Positions 8,085-18,309 of a DNA stretch of 64,000 nt are shown piece by piece; the first letter of the stretch is position 1, and every line of letters begins with the position of its first letter. Both the position numbers and the translations under genes were made by a program. The notes under the pieces were generated by a model. It made no database searches and was not told the DNA's origin. It saw only the letters and a list, made by a program, of their open reading frames with translations. Source of the stretch: G965197555 sp965197555 (lineage in GTDB: Bacteria; Chloroflexota; Dehalococcoidia; Lucifugimonadales; UBA3495); the NCBI GenBank assembly GCA_965197555.1, contig OZ240213.1, positions 2,294,001 to 2,358,000 on the forward strand, given 5' to 3'.

Positions 8085-11000
8085 ATGATGATTCGCACCG
8101 ATAGACGACGATGCCCTGTCCTGTTCTCCGCCATCGCCGCGCTGGCCCTGGCGGGCGCCGTGTTGAAGGAAAAGGGCAAGATGAACGAATTCGCGAACAT
8201 TCTTCGGACAGTGCCGGGTAAAAGAACAGTCCAATTTTGGCTCGTCCTCTTCCTATTTTCCCTAGCCGTCATATCCGGCATAGCCTGGCCTACGGTCCTT
8301 CAAGCTGAAACAGGATCGACTCTGGATCTGGCCTCACTGGACGTGACCGACCCAATGGGGACCACTATTGATTTGGGAACCTTTGATCCGGCGGTGCTGA
8401 CTTACTCTGCGAACGTCGCCAGCACCGTTGAACGCGTCACCGTTACGGCCAGACCTGCATCAAGTTCCGGCGTTTATGTGAACCTAACGCCTGGCGATTA
8501 CGGACCGGACGATAATCTGTGGGAAGTCGAAGGCCGCAATGTTACGCTCAATCACGGACGAAACCTCATCGTGATAGGCGTCTATTCATCTTGGGTTTGG
8601 GTGGACGAGCCATTGCGGGTCTATACCATTGAAATCAACCGCGCGGGCAGCGCGCCGGAAGGTGAGGAAAACTACATCCGCAGCAACAGTTTAATAACGG
8701 CTCGGGAGGGTTCTACTTTGCCCTTCCTACTCACTCGGTCAGGCGATGTTTCCGCAGCGTTAACAGTACCGGTGGATGTCTGGAGTGTAGATAAAACCAA
8801 CCGCATCCGCGTGGCCCCACACATAGACCATGTTACTATCCTGGACCGCGTTGAGGTCGAATTTCAGGCCGGTAGCGCCTCGGTAATTGTGAATCGCGAG
8901 ACGACCGACGATTCACTCTATACCGGTGGGTATCACCTGGGTGTCACCCTGATAGAAGGAACCGGTTACCGGGTTCCATCATTTAATTACGCTTCTGGAC
9001 GTTTTGCCAGTACCCGTGTTTCGGACAATGACATCAGCAAGCCAAACCTGGAATCGCTAAGTCTAACCGACCAGAACGGCGCCAGCGTGGCAATCGGAGA
9101 GTTTGACCCGGATCTTACTTCTTACTCGGGCAGCGTGGGAAGCGAAGTAACCCATGTAACGGTAACCCAATCCACCACGGAAAAATCCAGATTTGCATCC
9201 AAGGTTTTGCCCCCGGATAGCCAACCCAACGTGGCCGGGCATCAGGTGGCCCTCCAGCACGGAGCCAATTTGGTCTCCGTCATATTGATGGCCCCCTTCC
9301 ATGACGATGCCGTCACTTCCGGGACCTATGATGTGATAGTTACCCGGGCGGGCAGTCCCTCAGGAACACCAACGCCCACAGTCAGCGTGTACGGCCTGGG
9401 CGATGCCAAAGAAGGCTATACAATGCCCTTCATCCTTGCTCGGACTGGCGATACCTCCCAGAGCCTGACGGTCCCGGTAAATGTGTCGGAAACCGGCGGC
9501 GACATGGTGCCTCAAGCCTCGGAGGGAAGTTCCGACGTTGTGTTCCCGGCGGGAAGTGCTTCGGCCAGGGTGGAAGTGCCAACTGTTGCCGACCAGGACT
9601 GGGAAGAACATTCCACCGTTACAATGGCCGTGGTGGACGGGACCGGATACGAGCTTAGTTCTCCGTCAGGCTCAGCTTCCTCAACGGTGAAGGACAATGA
9701 CGTCCCAGCAGTCACAGCAGCTTTCACGGTGGACACCAGCCAGCCCCAGGAAGGCGACGTAGTCACCGCTTCAGTAACAGTAACCACTGACGGCCCCAAA
9801 CAGCCACACGGCTATGTCGGGAACCTGGATTTCAGTGCCGAACTGGGCAGTGCTCAGCAAGCGGATTTGCACATACCATTTGGCTCGAACTATAGGAACT
9901 TTCCGGCGGGCCATAGGGTCACCGGCAGCCACTCGTATGGTGGCGGCGATGACGTCAAATCTGCCTCCTTTCCCGTAAACCAACAAGCCATGCAACCAGT
10001 GGAATCCGATGGAGTTATCACCCATTACCAGTACCAATTCAGCGTTCCTATACTCATAGTAGATGATGAGAGGGCGGAAGCTGACGAAACATTCGACATT
10101 TCGGTGGAGTGGGACTCCTATTCAAGGGGAAGAATTCGGACCATGGATCAGGGCATCACGTCCCGCACCGTTACAATCCAAGAGCACGATGATACCCCTA
10201 GCACTCCTGATCCAGTCAGTTACATAACGGTCGCAATAGCGGACTCCGGGACAGCAGGCTCAACCTACACCGTGTCATGGCACGACACCAAGGAATGCGT
10301 GGGCAGCCGGAAGTACGAAGTTTACTTGACCAGGTTGCAAAGCGATGGATGGACAAGGTTCTCTAAGCTTGGTGAAACGGCTAATACCAACACGCAGTTG
10401 ACCGTTTCCAAGGACAACTTCCCCTTGAGTGGTCAGCGTAACCTTCGAGTTTATTGCGGCGACATAGGAAGACCGGTTGGGGAAGTTCCTCTCCCTTGGG
10501 CCACGGAAAACTCGGTGGAACGGCCGGTGCCGGGCACATATTCCTCCCAGCCTGCGCTGACGAGTCTGACAGTCAGTCCTGGAACATTGGGACCCGCCTT
10601 CAGCAACTATGGGTTCCTGTACTCAGTTCTGGACGTGCCTTACAGCAGTAGCCAGATAACCCTGAATGCCACGGCGCGGAGCGGTTACACCATATCTTGG
10701 GACCCCTCTGAAGACGCGGATGATAACACGGATGGCCATCAGGTCGACCTTGCCGAAGGTTACAATAGCATTTTCGTTTCGGCTGACCACGATCTTGGCG
10801 TCAACAGCTTCACCTACGAGGTGATCGTCAAGGGAGCAGGACCGACCGTCCAACAGGAGCAGGAGAACTCCCCGGCCACGGGCAGGCCTGCCATCAGCGG
10901 TACCGTGCAGGTGGGAGAGACGCTGACGGCAGACACGTCTGGAATCGCGGACGCGGACGGCCTGACCAACGCCACATTCAGCTACCAGTGGCTGTCCAGC

Positions 11001-14000
11001 CGGGACACCGAAATCGGAGGGGCGACCAGTTCCACGTACACGCTCCAAGCCTCCGACGCCAGCCAGGTCGTCAAGGTACGGGTGACCTTCACCGACGACG
11101 CGGGCAATAATGAGACGCTGACAAGCGCCGCCACCGCTGCGGTGGCGGCAGCGCCGACTCCCAACAGCCCTGCCACCGGCGCGCCCACGATCAGCGGGAC
11201 TGCGCAGGTGGGAGAGACGCTGACGGCGGACACCTCCGGCATTTCCGACGCCGACGGCTTGACCAATGTGTCTTTCAGCTACCAGTGGATTCGGAGCGAC
11301 GGAAGCACCGACACTAACATAGCCGGGCAGACAACTTCCAAGTACACCCTGGTTTCCGCAGACGAGGGCCAAACCATCAAGGTACGGGTATCCTTCACCG
11401 ACGACGCCGACAACCAGGAGATGCTGACCAGCGCGCCAACAGCTGCGGTGGCGGCCCCCGCTCAGGCCGACTCCGAGGATGAGCCGAGTGAGCTGAGCTA
11501 CCTTACCGTCGTGGTGACAGAGGACGACTCAGACCCCGACAACGTTGTTACCACCTTCACCATCACCTGGAACGACGCTGAGGACTGCTCTGCCAGCTAC
11601 AACGCCTATCTTGATGGCGTTGTGGGAGACCCAATTCATCTGGGCTCCGCAGCCTCGGAAGGCGAGCAGATAGCTGCTTCACTCACAAACGTCGGCGCCG
11701 AATCTATTGGCTTCGATGCGAAGCTGTACTGTGGAACGATTGGTTCGGGCCGGTTGGTAGATAGCCTCATGATTCCGGAGTACAGCCGCAGCTTTGACAC
11801 CGTACCGATATCAAGAGCCTACCTGCCCAAGCCGGGCACCTATTCGACGGAGCCGGGACTGACTGTACTAACCGTGAGCTCCGGCACGCTCACCCCTGCC
11901 TTTCACAGCCAAACCCTGAATTACACCGTCCCGGACGTGGCCAACGCCGACGGACGGATCACTCTAACCACCACCACGAAGGCCGACTACTACACCGTCG
12001 CATTCATACCGGGCAGCCTCTATTTTTATATCTCCTCCTGCTCCCACGGGGGCCAGCAGACCAGTGTGAGTTACCAAGATGACACAGGCAACCCGCTCTA
12101 CCCCCTGACCGACGCGGATGCCAACACGCCCGGTTTCCAGATGGAACTGGATGAGGGTGAGAACGTCTTTAAGATCCGTGTATGGCCGAACTGCGAAAGC
12201 GGTCATGTCTACAAGCTCACGGTCACCCGCGCCGCGAACACTCCGGCCACGGGCGCGCCCACCATCGGCGGCGCAGCGCAGGTGGGTGAGACGCTCACCG
12301 TGGACACCTCCGGGATTGCGGACGCCGACGGACTGAGCGGCGCGACGTTCAGCTACCAGTGGCTGTCCAGCAGAGACACGGAAATACAGGGCGCTACGGA
12401 CGCCGCCTATATCCTCGTTCCCGGCGACGCGAGCAAGACCATCAAGGTCCGGGTGTCATTCACCGATGACGAAGGCAACGCTGAGACGCTGACTAGCGCG
12501 GCAACCGGCGCGGTGGCGCCCCGCCCCAATAGCCCGGCCACCGGCGCTCCCACCATCGGTGGCACTGCCCAAGTCGGAGAGACGCTGACGGTGGAAACTT
12601 CGGGTATCGCCGACGCTGACGGACTGACCGGAGCGACGTTCAGTTACCAGTGGCTTTCGAGCAGGGACACGGAAATCGGGGGAGCGACGAGCTCCACCTA
12701 CACCCTGGTAGCCGCCGACGAGGGCAAGGCCATCAAGGTGCGGATATCCTTCACCGACGACGCCGACAACCAGGAGATGCTGACCAGCGTGGCCACCACT
12801 GCCGTGGCTGGGGCGGTCGACTCAGGGGCGCCAAGCTACATAACCGTCGAAGTGACAGAGGATTATTCGGACCCCATCAACATCGTTACCAACTTCGCCA
12901 TCACCTGGAGCGACGCCGCCGTTTGCTCCGTCGACTACAACGCCTACCTGAACATCAAACCATCAACCCTAACGGGCGACGAAACTGAAGGGTCCCAACT
13001 CCACCTGGGCTCGGCTGCCTCCGACGGCGCTCAGATAACGGCAGGACTCACAGGAGTCCAAGGCGGTTTCCGGGGGTTCGACGTGGAACTCTACTGCGGC
13101 ACCGACGGATCGGGCCGATTGGTCTCCAGAGTAGTCATTCCAGGGGAATATACCCGACCCAAGCCGGGCACCTACTCTTCAGAGCCTCCGCTGAGTGCGC
13201 TGAGCGTCAGCCACGGCACTATGACCCCCACCTTCCAAGGGGGCACCAGCCGCTACACCGTCCCGGACGTCGCCAACGCCGAGACCCGGATAACCATCAC
13301 CGCAACCCCCAAGGAAGGCAACTTCGTCAAATTCTTCGAAGGAGCGGACAGCCCTGTTATAGGTCTGATAGTCGACGCCTGGGGCCTAGGCCCCCGCCCC
13401 TCGGGACTTAGCGAAGACTGTTCCCGGGGCTTTGGCGATTACTATGGCCCGCTGATCGAAATGACCGACGCCGACCCTGACACGCCCGGCTTGCAGGTGG
13501 ACCTGTATGACGACAGGAGTTACGTATGGGTCCATGTGTATCCGACCGCCGTCTGCTCTCTCGGCAAAAGTTATGCGCTTACGATCACCCGCGCCGAGGG
13601 GGAGGTTTCCTTACCTCGCCCCAACAGACCGGCCATCGGACTGCCGGTTATAGCACCGCCGGGTAGAGACCCAGGATGGCCGGGTTTCCATCTCTACATT
13701 GCCTCGCCATGCGTCGGGTGCACCATGAATGCATTTGTTTCCAGCATCAAAGACCGCGACGGTTGGGACGAATCGACCTTTAGCTACCAGTGGCTTGCCG
13801 ACGACGCCGATATAACTGGCGCGACCAGTTCCAGCTACACGGCGGCAGACACCGATCTGGGCAAGACCCTGAAGGTGCGGGTGTCTTTCACCGACGACAG
13901 GGGCAACGAGGAAACGCTAACCAGCCTTGCGACCAGGGTGGTGAGGCTGCGCAACTTCATGCCGACAGGAAAGCCAGTCATCCTGGGCACACCGGAGGTC

Positions 14001-17000
14001 GGGCAGACCCTGAGAGTAGATGTTTCCGGCATCAGCGACCCAAACGGCATGACCAACGCGACCTTCACTTACCAGTGGGTGAACACCCCCTGGACCGACG
14101 ACGAATACACACTGGCAGACAGCGACGAGGGGCGCAGAATATGGGTGCAAGCGGCCTACACGGATGATGCGGGCCACATGCATATGTTGGAAAGCGCGCC
14201 CACAGACGCGGTGGCAGCACGTCCCAGCAGCCCGGCGACGGGCGTGCCCACCATCACCGGCACTGCCCAGGTGGGGGAGACGCTGACTGCGGACACCTCC
14301 GGTATCGCCGACGCTGACGGACTGACCGGCGCGACGTTCAGCTACCAGTGGCTTGGGAGCAGAGACGCGGAGATTCAGGGGGCTACCAACGCCACTTACA
14401 CCCTCGTAACCGCCGACGAGGACAAGGCCATCAAGGTACGGGTCTCGTTCACCGACGACGCAGGCAACGAAGAGGCACTGACCAGCGAACCGACCGACGC
14501 GGTGTTAGCGGCGCTCCCGCCGCCGCCGGACAACGTGCGTGCGGTCCCGCAGAAGAGCGGCGCGGTCGAGTTGACCTGGGACGCGCCGCCAGGCGCGACA
14601 GTCACCGGCTACCGCATCGACCGACGCCGCGCCGAGGGGGACAGCAGCGATCCCCAGCGTTCCATTGGGAGCCCCAGGGACAACCACACCCTGGTGGAGG
14701 ACACCGGCAGCGCCGATACCGGCTATACCGATAAGAGCGCGGAAAAGGGCGTGGAGTACGAGTACCGGGTAAGCTCCCGCAACGAGTCCGGCCCGGGCGA
14801 AGGATCGGACTGGGTGAGAGCCGGGCCGGAGCCGGTGTGGGGCGACGGCCTGCCGGGAGCGCCCCGCAACCTCACCGCCACCGCTGGAAACAAGGAGGTC
14901 ACCCTGTCCTGGGACCCGCCCGACGACAACGGCAACCCGCCCACGACGAGATACCGCATCGAGTGGAGGATAGACGGCAAGGACTACAAGAAGGGGCATT
15001 GGGGCCCATCGGGAAAGACAACCTATACGAAGACCGACCTGGCCAACGGAGTCAAGTACGTCTTCCGGGTAAAGGCCGAGAACGGCAACGGCAACAGCTA
15101 CGGACCATACGGACCGGCCTCCGAGGAGGTGAGCGCCACTCCCACGTCCGGGTCCGCCGTGGACCTGGGCACGCCGGTGCTGTCGGACACGGAGACCCTG
15201 CATCACGGCATGGTGCAGCTGGACTGGGAGGACATAGAGGACGCCGGCTGGTATGTGGTCCAGTACTACCACGTCAAAAGCGGGGAGTGGCTGGACCTGC
15301 CCGCTGCCGGAGTGGACATCGCGTTCCATGGTTCCAGCGCGGTGGTGAGCAACCTGCATGGACTCTCGTGGCTGAGGGTTCGAGCGATGAGCTGTGCGGG
15401 AGAATCGGAGTGGTCGCAGATCGAGGAGTTGTACGGGACCAAGGCGTCTGACTGGGAGGATGTGCCCGTACCCGAGGTGGCGGAGGGCGACGAGATCGAA
15501 CCCTGCCCCGTGATATTGGGCACGCCGGTGCTGTCGAACACGAAGACCCTGCATCACGGCATGGTGCAGCTGGACTGGGAGGACATAGAGGACGCCGGCT
15601 GGTATGTGGTCCAGTACTACCACGTCAAAAGCGGGGAGTGGCTGGACCTGCCCGCCGGGGGAGTGGACGTCGCGTTCCATGGTTCCAGCGCGGTGGTGAG
15701 CAACCTGCATGGACTCTCGTGGCTGAGGGTTCGAGCGATGAGCTGTGCGGGAGAATCGGAGTGGTCGCAGATCGAGGAGTTGTACGGGACCAAGGCGTCT
15801 GACTGGGAGGATGTGCCCGTACCCGAGGTGGCGGAGGGCGACGAGATCGAACCCTGCTCCGAAGACGTGGACACATCTGACAACAGTCCGGCAACGGGCG
15901 CGCCCACAGTCAGCGGCACGGCCCAAGTGGGGGAGACGCTGACGGCGAACACGTCTGGGATCGCCGACGCCGACGGGCTTGGCAACGTCCAGTACGAGTA
16001 CCAGTGGCTTGCCGACGACGCCGAAATAGCCGGCGCTACCAGCTTGACCTACGCCCTGTCAGCCGCCGACGAGGGCAAGGCTATCAAGGTAGAAGTCAGT
16101 TTCACCGACGACGCGGGCAACGAGGAGACACTGAGCAGCGCGGCCACGGCTGCGGTGGCGGCGGCGCCCACGCCCAACAGCCCGGCCACCGGCGCGCCCA
16201 CCATCAGCGGCACCGCCCAAGTGGGGGAGACGCTGACGGCGAACACATCTGAGGTCGCCGACGCGGACGGGCTTAGCAACGTCCGGTACGAGTATCAGTG
16301 GCTGGCCGACGACGCCGAAATCGCGGGTGCCACCAGCTTGACCTACACCCTGGCCGAAACCGACGAGGGCAAGGCCATCAAGGTGGAGGTCACCTTCACG
16401 GACGACTTGGGCAACGAGGAGACGCTGACCAGCGCGGCAACCGACGCGGTGGCGGCAGCGCCCACGCCCAACAGCCATGCCACCGGAGCGCCCACCATCA
16501 CCGGGACCGCCCAGGTGGGCGAGACGCTGACCGCGAACACGTCGGGCATCGCCGACGCCGACGGGCTTGGCAGCGTCCGGTACGAGTACCAGTGGCTGGC
16601 CGACGACTCCGAAATCGGGGGTGCTAGCAGCTTGACCTACACCCTTGCCGACACCGAGGAGGGCAAGGCCATCAAGGTGCAGGTGAGCTTCACCGATGAC
16701 GCGGGCAACGAGGAGACGCTGACCAGCGAGGCCACGGACGCTGTGGCGGCTGCGGAACCCTCGGAGCCGCCCGACAAGCCCAGGGGCCTCGAAGCCACGT
16801 CAACCCACGACTCGGTGACCCTCACCTGGAACGACCCCGAGGACGACAGCATCACCGGCTACGTGATCCTGCGGCGCGTCCGCGTCAACGATCAAGGGGG
16901 CGACTTCAGTGTATTGGTGGCGGACACGGGCAGCGCCGCCACCACCTACACCGACACCACGGTGGCGGCCAGCACCACCTACACCTACCGCATCAAGGCC

Positions 17001-17363
17001 ATCAACGAGCACGGGACCAGCGAGCGTTCCCGCTGGGTCCACATCGACACCCCGGCGCCGCCCGTCCCCGACAAGCCCACGGGCCTGGAAGCCACGGCGT
17101 CCAACAGCCAGGTCGTCCTCACCTGGGATGACCCTGACGACGACAGCATCACCGGCTATGTGATCCTGCGGCGCCTTCCCGGGGTCGACCCGGAGGGCCA
17201 GTTCGATGAGCTGGTGGCGAACACGGGCAGTGCCGCCACCACCTACACCGACGACAGCGTGGCGCCGGAGACCCGCTACACCTACCGGATCAAGGCCATC
17301 AACGAGCATGGGACGAGCGAGCGTTCCCGCTGGTTCCACATCGATACTCCGGCGGCGCCGTAG
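8085..17363 (+). CDS. Giant secreted beta-sandwich repeat protein (3092 aa)
   Basis: The ATG at 8085 follows AAGGAGG. The N-terminus has two hydrophobic stretches: residues about 12-26, and about 50-70 after an internal Met with an export-type charged N-region. The second reads like a genuine signal peptide ending near VLQAETGS. The rest is modular. Cadherin-like beta-sandwich units (PGTYSxxPxLxxLxVSxG three times) and Calx-beta-like units occur early. About ten copies of an Ig-like module with TAQVGETLTADTSGIADADG and YQW cores follow, then fibronectin type III domains (LEATASNSQVVLTWDDP), and a perfect-looking 117-residue tandem duplication. No sortase motif, C-terminal membrane helix or enzymatic domain is visible, so it is probably secreted or loosely cell-associated, with an adhesion or matrix role. 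It stands alone on the plus strand and ends before a hairpin at 17540. Confidence 0.85.
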   Translation: MMIRTDRRRCPVLFSAIAALALAGAVLKEKGKMNEFANILRTVPGKRTVQFWLVLFLFSLAVISGIAWPTVLQAETGSTLDLASLDVTDPMGTTIDLGTFDPAVLTYSANVASTVERVTVTARPASSSGVYVNLTPGDYGPDDNLWEVEGRNVTLNHGRNLIVIGVYSSWVWVDEPLRVYTIEINRAGSAPEGEENYIRSNSLITAREGSTLPFLLTRSGDVSAALTVPVDVWSVDKTNRIRVAPHIDHVTILDRVEVEFQAGSASVIVNRETTDDSLYTGGYHLGVTLIEGTGYRVPSFNYASGRFASTRVSDNDISKPNLESLSLTDQNGASVAIGEFDPDLTSYSGSVGSEVTHVTVTQSTTEKSRFASKVLPPDSQPNVAGHQVALQHGANLVSVILMAPFHDDAVTSGTYDVIVTRAGSPSGTPTPTVSVYGLGDAKEGYTMPFILARTGDTSQSLTVPVNVSETGGDMVPQASEGSSDVVFPAGSASARVEVPTVADQDWEEHSTVTMAVVDGTGYELSSPSGSASSTVKDNDVPAVTAAFTVDTSQPQEGDVVTASVTVTTDGPKQPHGYVGNLDFSAELGSAQQADLHIPFGSNYRNFPAGHRVTGSHSYGGGDDVKSASFPVNQQAMQPVESDGVITHYQYQFSVPILIVDDERAEADETFDISVEWDSYSRGRIRTMDQGITSRTVTIQEHDDTPSTPDPVSYITVAIADSGTAGSTYTVSWHDTKECVGSRKYEVYLTRLQSDGWTRFSKLGETANTNTQLTVSKDNFPLSGQRNLRVYCGDIGRPVGEVPLPWATENSVERPVPGTYSSQPALTSLTVSPGTLGPAFSNYGFLYSVLDVPYSSSQITLNATARSGYTISWDPSEDADDNTDGHQVDLAEGYNSIFVSADHDLGVNSFTYEVIVKGAGPTVQQEQENSPATGRPAISGTVQVGETLTADTSGIADADGLTNATFSYQWLSSRDTEIGGATSSTYTLQASDASQVVKVRVTFTDDAGNNETLTSAATAAVAAAPTPNSPATGAPTISGTAQVGETLTADTSGISDADGLTNVSFSYQWIRSDGSTDTNIAGQTTSKYTLVSADEGQTIKVRVSFTDDADNQEMLTSAPTAAVAAPAQADSEDEPSELSYLTVVVTEDDSDPDNVVTTFTITWNDAEDCSASYNAYLDGVVGDPIHLGSAASEGEQIAASLTNVGAESIGFDAKLYCGTIGSGRLVDSLMIPEYSRSFDTVPISRAYLPKPGTYSTEPGLTVLTVSSGTLTPAFHSQTLNYTVPDVANADGRITLTTTTKADYYTVAFIPGSLYFYISSCSHGGQQTSVSYQDDTGNPLYPLTDADANTPGFQMELDEGENVFKIRVWPNCESGHVYKLTVTRAANTPATGAPTIGGAAQVGETLTVDTSGIADADGLSGATFSYQWLSSRDTEIQGATDAAYILVPGDASKTIKVRVSFTDDEGNAETLTSAATGAVAPRPNSPATGAPTIGGTAQVGETLTVETSGIADADGLTGATFSYQWLSSRDTEIGGATSSTYTLVAADEGKAIKVRISFTDDADNQEMLTSVATTAVAGAVDSGAPSYITVEVTEDYSDPINIVTNFAITWSDAAVCSVDYNAYLNIKPSTLTGDETEGSQLHLGSAASDGAQITAGLTGVQGGFRGFDVELYCGTDGSGRLVSRVVIPGEYTRPKPGTYSSEPPLSALSVSHGTMTPTFQGGTSRYTVPDVANAETRITITATPKEGNFVKFFEGADSPVIGLIVDAWGLGPRPSGLSEDCSRGFGDYYGPLIEMTDADPDTPGLQVDLYDDRSYVWVHVYPTAVCSLGKSYALTITRAEGEVSLPRPNRPAIGLPVIAPPGRDPGWPGFHLYIASPCVGCTMNAFVSSIKDRDGWDESTFSYQWLADDADITGATSSSYTAADTDLGKTLKVRVSFTDDRGNEETLTSLATRVVRLRNFMPTGKPVILGTPEVGQTLRVDVSGISDPNGMTNATFTYQWVNTPWTDDEYTLADSDEGRRIWVQAAYTDDAGHMHMLESAPTDAVAARPSSPATGVPTITGTAQVGETLTADTSGIADADGLTGATFSYQWLGSRDAEIQGATNATYTLVTADEDKAIKVRVSFTDDAGNEEALTSEPTDAVLAALPPPPDNVRAVPQKSGAVELTWDAPPGATVTGYRIDRRRAEGDSSDPQRSIGSPRDNHTLVEDTGSADTGYTDKSAEKGVEYEYRVSSRNESGPGEGSDWVRAGPEPVWGDGLPGAPRNLTATAGNKEVTLSWDPPDDNGNPPTTRYRIEWRIDGKDYKKGHWGPSGKTTYTKTDLANGVKYVFRVKAENGNGNSYGPYGPASEEVSATPTSGSAVDLGTPVLSDTETLHHGMVQLDWEDIEDAGWYVVQYYHVKSGEWLDLPAAGVDIAFHGSSAVVSNLHGLSWLRVRAMSCAGESEWSQIEELYGTKASDWEDVPVPEVAEGDEIEPCPVILGTPVLSNTKTLHHGMVQLDWEDIEDAGWYVVQYYHVKSGEWLDLPAGGVDVAFHGSSAVVSNLHGLSWLRVRAMSCAGESEWSQIEELYGTKASDWEDVPVPEVAEGDEIEPCSEDVDTSDNSPATGAPTVSGTAQVGETLTANTSGIADADGLGNVQYEYQWLADDAEIAGATSLTYALSAADEGKAIKVEVSFTDDAGNEETLSSAATAAVAAAPTPNSPATGAPTISGTAQVGETLTANTSEVADADGLSNVRYEYQWLADDAEIAGATSLTYTLAETDEGKAIKVEVTFTDDLGNEETLTSAATDAVAAAPTPNSHATGAPTITGTAQVGETLTANTSGIADADGLGSVRYEYQWLADDSEIGGASSLTYTLADTEEGKAIKVQVSFTDDAGNEETLTSEATDAVAAAEPSEPPDKPRGLEATSTHDSVTLTWNDPEDDSITGYVILRRVRVNDQGGDFSVLVADTGSAATTYTDTTVAASTTYTYRIKAINEHGTSERSRWVHIDTPAPPVPDKPTGLEATASNSQVVLTWDDPDDDSITGYVILRRLPGVDPEGQFDELVANTGSAATTYTDDSVAPETRYTYRIKAINEHGTSERSRWFHIDTPAAP
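15167..15868 (+). repeat. 351-bp tandem duplication inside the giant protein gene
   Basis: Copy one is 15167-15517 and copy two 15518-15868, a period of 351 bases or 117 codons. The copies differ by only a handful of bases (for example GGACACGGAG versus GAACACGAAG). Each encodes a fibronectin-like unit with LDWEDIEDAGWYVVQYYH and ends at EGDEIEPC. Near-identity at the DNA level points to a recent duplication or ongoing homogenisation. Confidence 0.9.
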
Positions 17364-17539
17364 CCGGTATCGAGCACTGCGCCGCTGAGGGGGCCATCTG
17401 CACCGGAGATGGCAGGAAGCTGTAATACAAGAACGAGTTGACCGTCTCCGGGCCAGGCGGCGAGGCCCCACGGCGGAAAGGAGGTCCCCAGGAGCCAGCA
17501 AAACACCCACATAGGGCACCCGGGCAAGGAAAAGATGCG

Positions 17540-17565
17540 GAGGCCGCCCCAAACTAGGCGGCCTC
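17540..17565 (+). terminator. Hairpin after the giant gene
   Basis: GAGGCCGCC and GGCGGCCTC form a 9-bp stem with an 8-base loop, followed by TTCGAC but no long T run. The surrounding gap 17364-17640 holds no other supported feature apart from a weak CCATCT/AGATGG stem. It lies between chromosome-like sequence and the first ICE gene, so the left ICE junction may be in or near it; I could not locate an att repeat. Confidence 0.5.
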
Positions 17566-17640
17566 TTCGACAGAGGCTGGCGAAGGCGAAGGGAAACGGG
17601 TCGAGGAAGTGGCGGAACCGGTTGGGAGGGAGCAGGCGGG

Positions 17641-17883
17641 ATGAGACCCAGGCGCCGCTCAGTCAGGGTGATGCTCCGTCAGGAGGTGGTATGGGAACTG
17701 CTGGACCAACTCAACATCTCTCAGAACGAGCTGGCGCGCCGCTGCGGGGTTTCCCGGGGTTACATGTCCCAGCTGATGCGGGGGGAACGCAGTCCGTCGC
17801 CCCGGCTGCGGCGGCGGTTGATGGAGGTGCTGGGCGTTGACGACTTCGACACCCTGTTCGTTATTGTGGAGGAGGACGAGTAA
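17641..17883 (+). CDS. XRE-type repressor-like protein with VDDFD tail
   Basis: An 80-residue protein that is almost entirely a Cro/C1-type helix-turn-helix (LNISQNELARRCGVSRGYMSQLMRGERSPSP), followed by a short acidic tail (LGVDDFDTLFVIVEEDE). It is clearly paralogous to the minus-strand protein at 50304-50546, which shares the GERSPSP turn and the VDDFDxLFVVV tail. The two copies therefore sit near opposite ends of the mobile element. Without a larger ligand or protease domain it is likely a simple operator-binding regulator, and the conserved tail may be an interaction or dimerisation motif. The ATG follows GGGAGGG at about ten bases; a downstream ATG at 17671 is possible. Confidence 0.7.
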   Translation: MRPRRRSVRVMLRQEVVWELLDQLNISQNELARRCGVSRGYMSQLMRGERSPSPRLRRRLMEVLGVDDFDTLFVIVEEDE

Positions 17884-17955
17884 CGGTCGAGCACATGGGC
17901 AGGCTATTACCCTTGCCTGGAAACGCAAAAAAAACTTCATATATGGGCAACCCGA

Positions 17956-17986
17956 GGAGACCATCGTTGATATAGCGATGGTCTCC
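17956..17986. terminator. Strong bidirectional hairpin between convergent genes
   Basis: GGAGACCATCG (17956-17966) pairs perfectly with CGATGGTCTCC (17976-17986) around a 9-base loop. It lies between the plus-strand XRE gene and the minus-strand operon that ends at 18310, so it could stop transcription from both sides. A run of eight A just to the left (about 17927-17935) would be a T-run in minus-strand RNA. Confidence 0.6.
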
Positions 17987-17999
17987 TGTTCTGTGTAGC

Positions 18000-18191
18000 T
18001 ACCTGATGTCCCTTGCCCACCAGTTCCTTCTCCTTCTCGTTGCCCAGGGCCCACTCGAAAAGGGAAAGGGAGAACGGCTTGGGCTTACCCTCCCGGCCCC
18101 GGGGCTGCACCGGTTCCTCCTCCTCGGAATAGGCCCAGGAGAACAGGGACTGCTGCCCTTCGGCGGGTTCGTCGCGGTTGCCATTACCCCC
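18000..18191 (-). pseudogene. Remnant of a second helicase C-terminus
   Basis: On the minus strand one frame reads GGNGNRDEPAEGQQSLFSW, then PKPFSLSLFEWAL and NEKEKELVGKG. The complete helicase at 22824-25253 ends with the same series of blocks (GNGHHEEPAEGQQSLFSW, PAAASLFEWALEKEQEKEPVG). There is no start codon with a ribosome binding site and no helicase core upstream, so this looks like a leftover of a duplicated or recombined helicase gene. It sits immediately downstream of the DUF2958/protein E gene. A functional short peptide is less likely. The rest of the 17884-18309 gap holds only the hairpin at 17956. Confidence 0.65.
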
Positions 18192-18309
18192 ACGAATACA
18201 AAAAACGCCGACACAGGCGGCCGCCCCGTAAGGCGGGTGACCGACGCCAGTGCGTACGGCCACCTGCCAAGTCAATCCAAACCGAACATTGCGTTCCAAT
18301 GTCCGGTCC

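Noticed and set aside
7739..8281. A 180-codon minus-strand frame between the kinase and the giant gene
   Set aside because: Overlaps the start and ribosome binding site of the giant gene, low-complexity Arg/Ala-rich, no motif.
14505..15926. A 473-codon minus-strand frame within the giant repeat gene
   Set aside because: Its own repeats merely mirror the 351-bp duplication of the real gene; no recognisable protein.
17937..18299. A full 120-residue gene on the minus strand
   Set aside because: Only the part at about 18000-18191 resembles a protein (the helicase tail); the upstream part has no start signal, so it was called a remnant.
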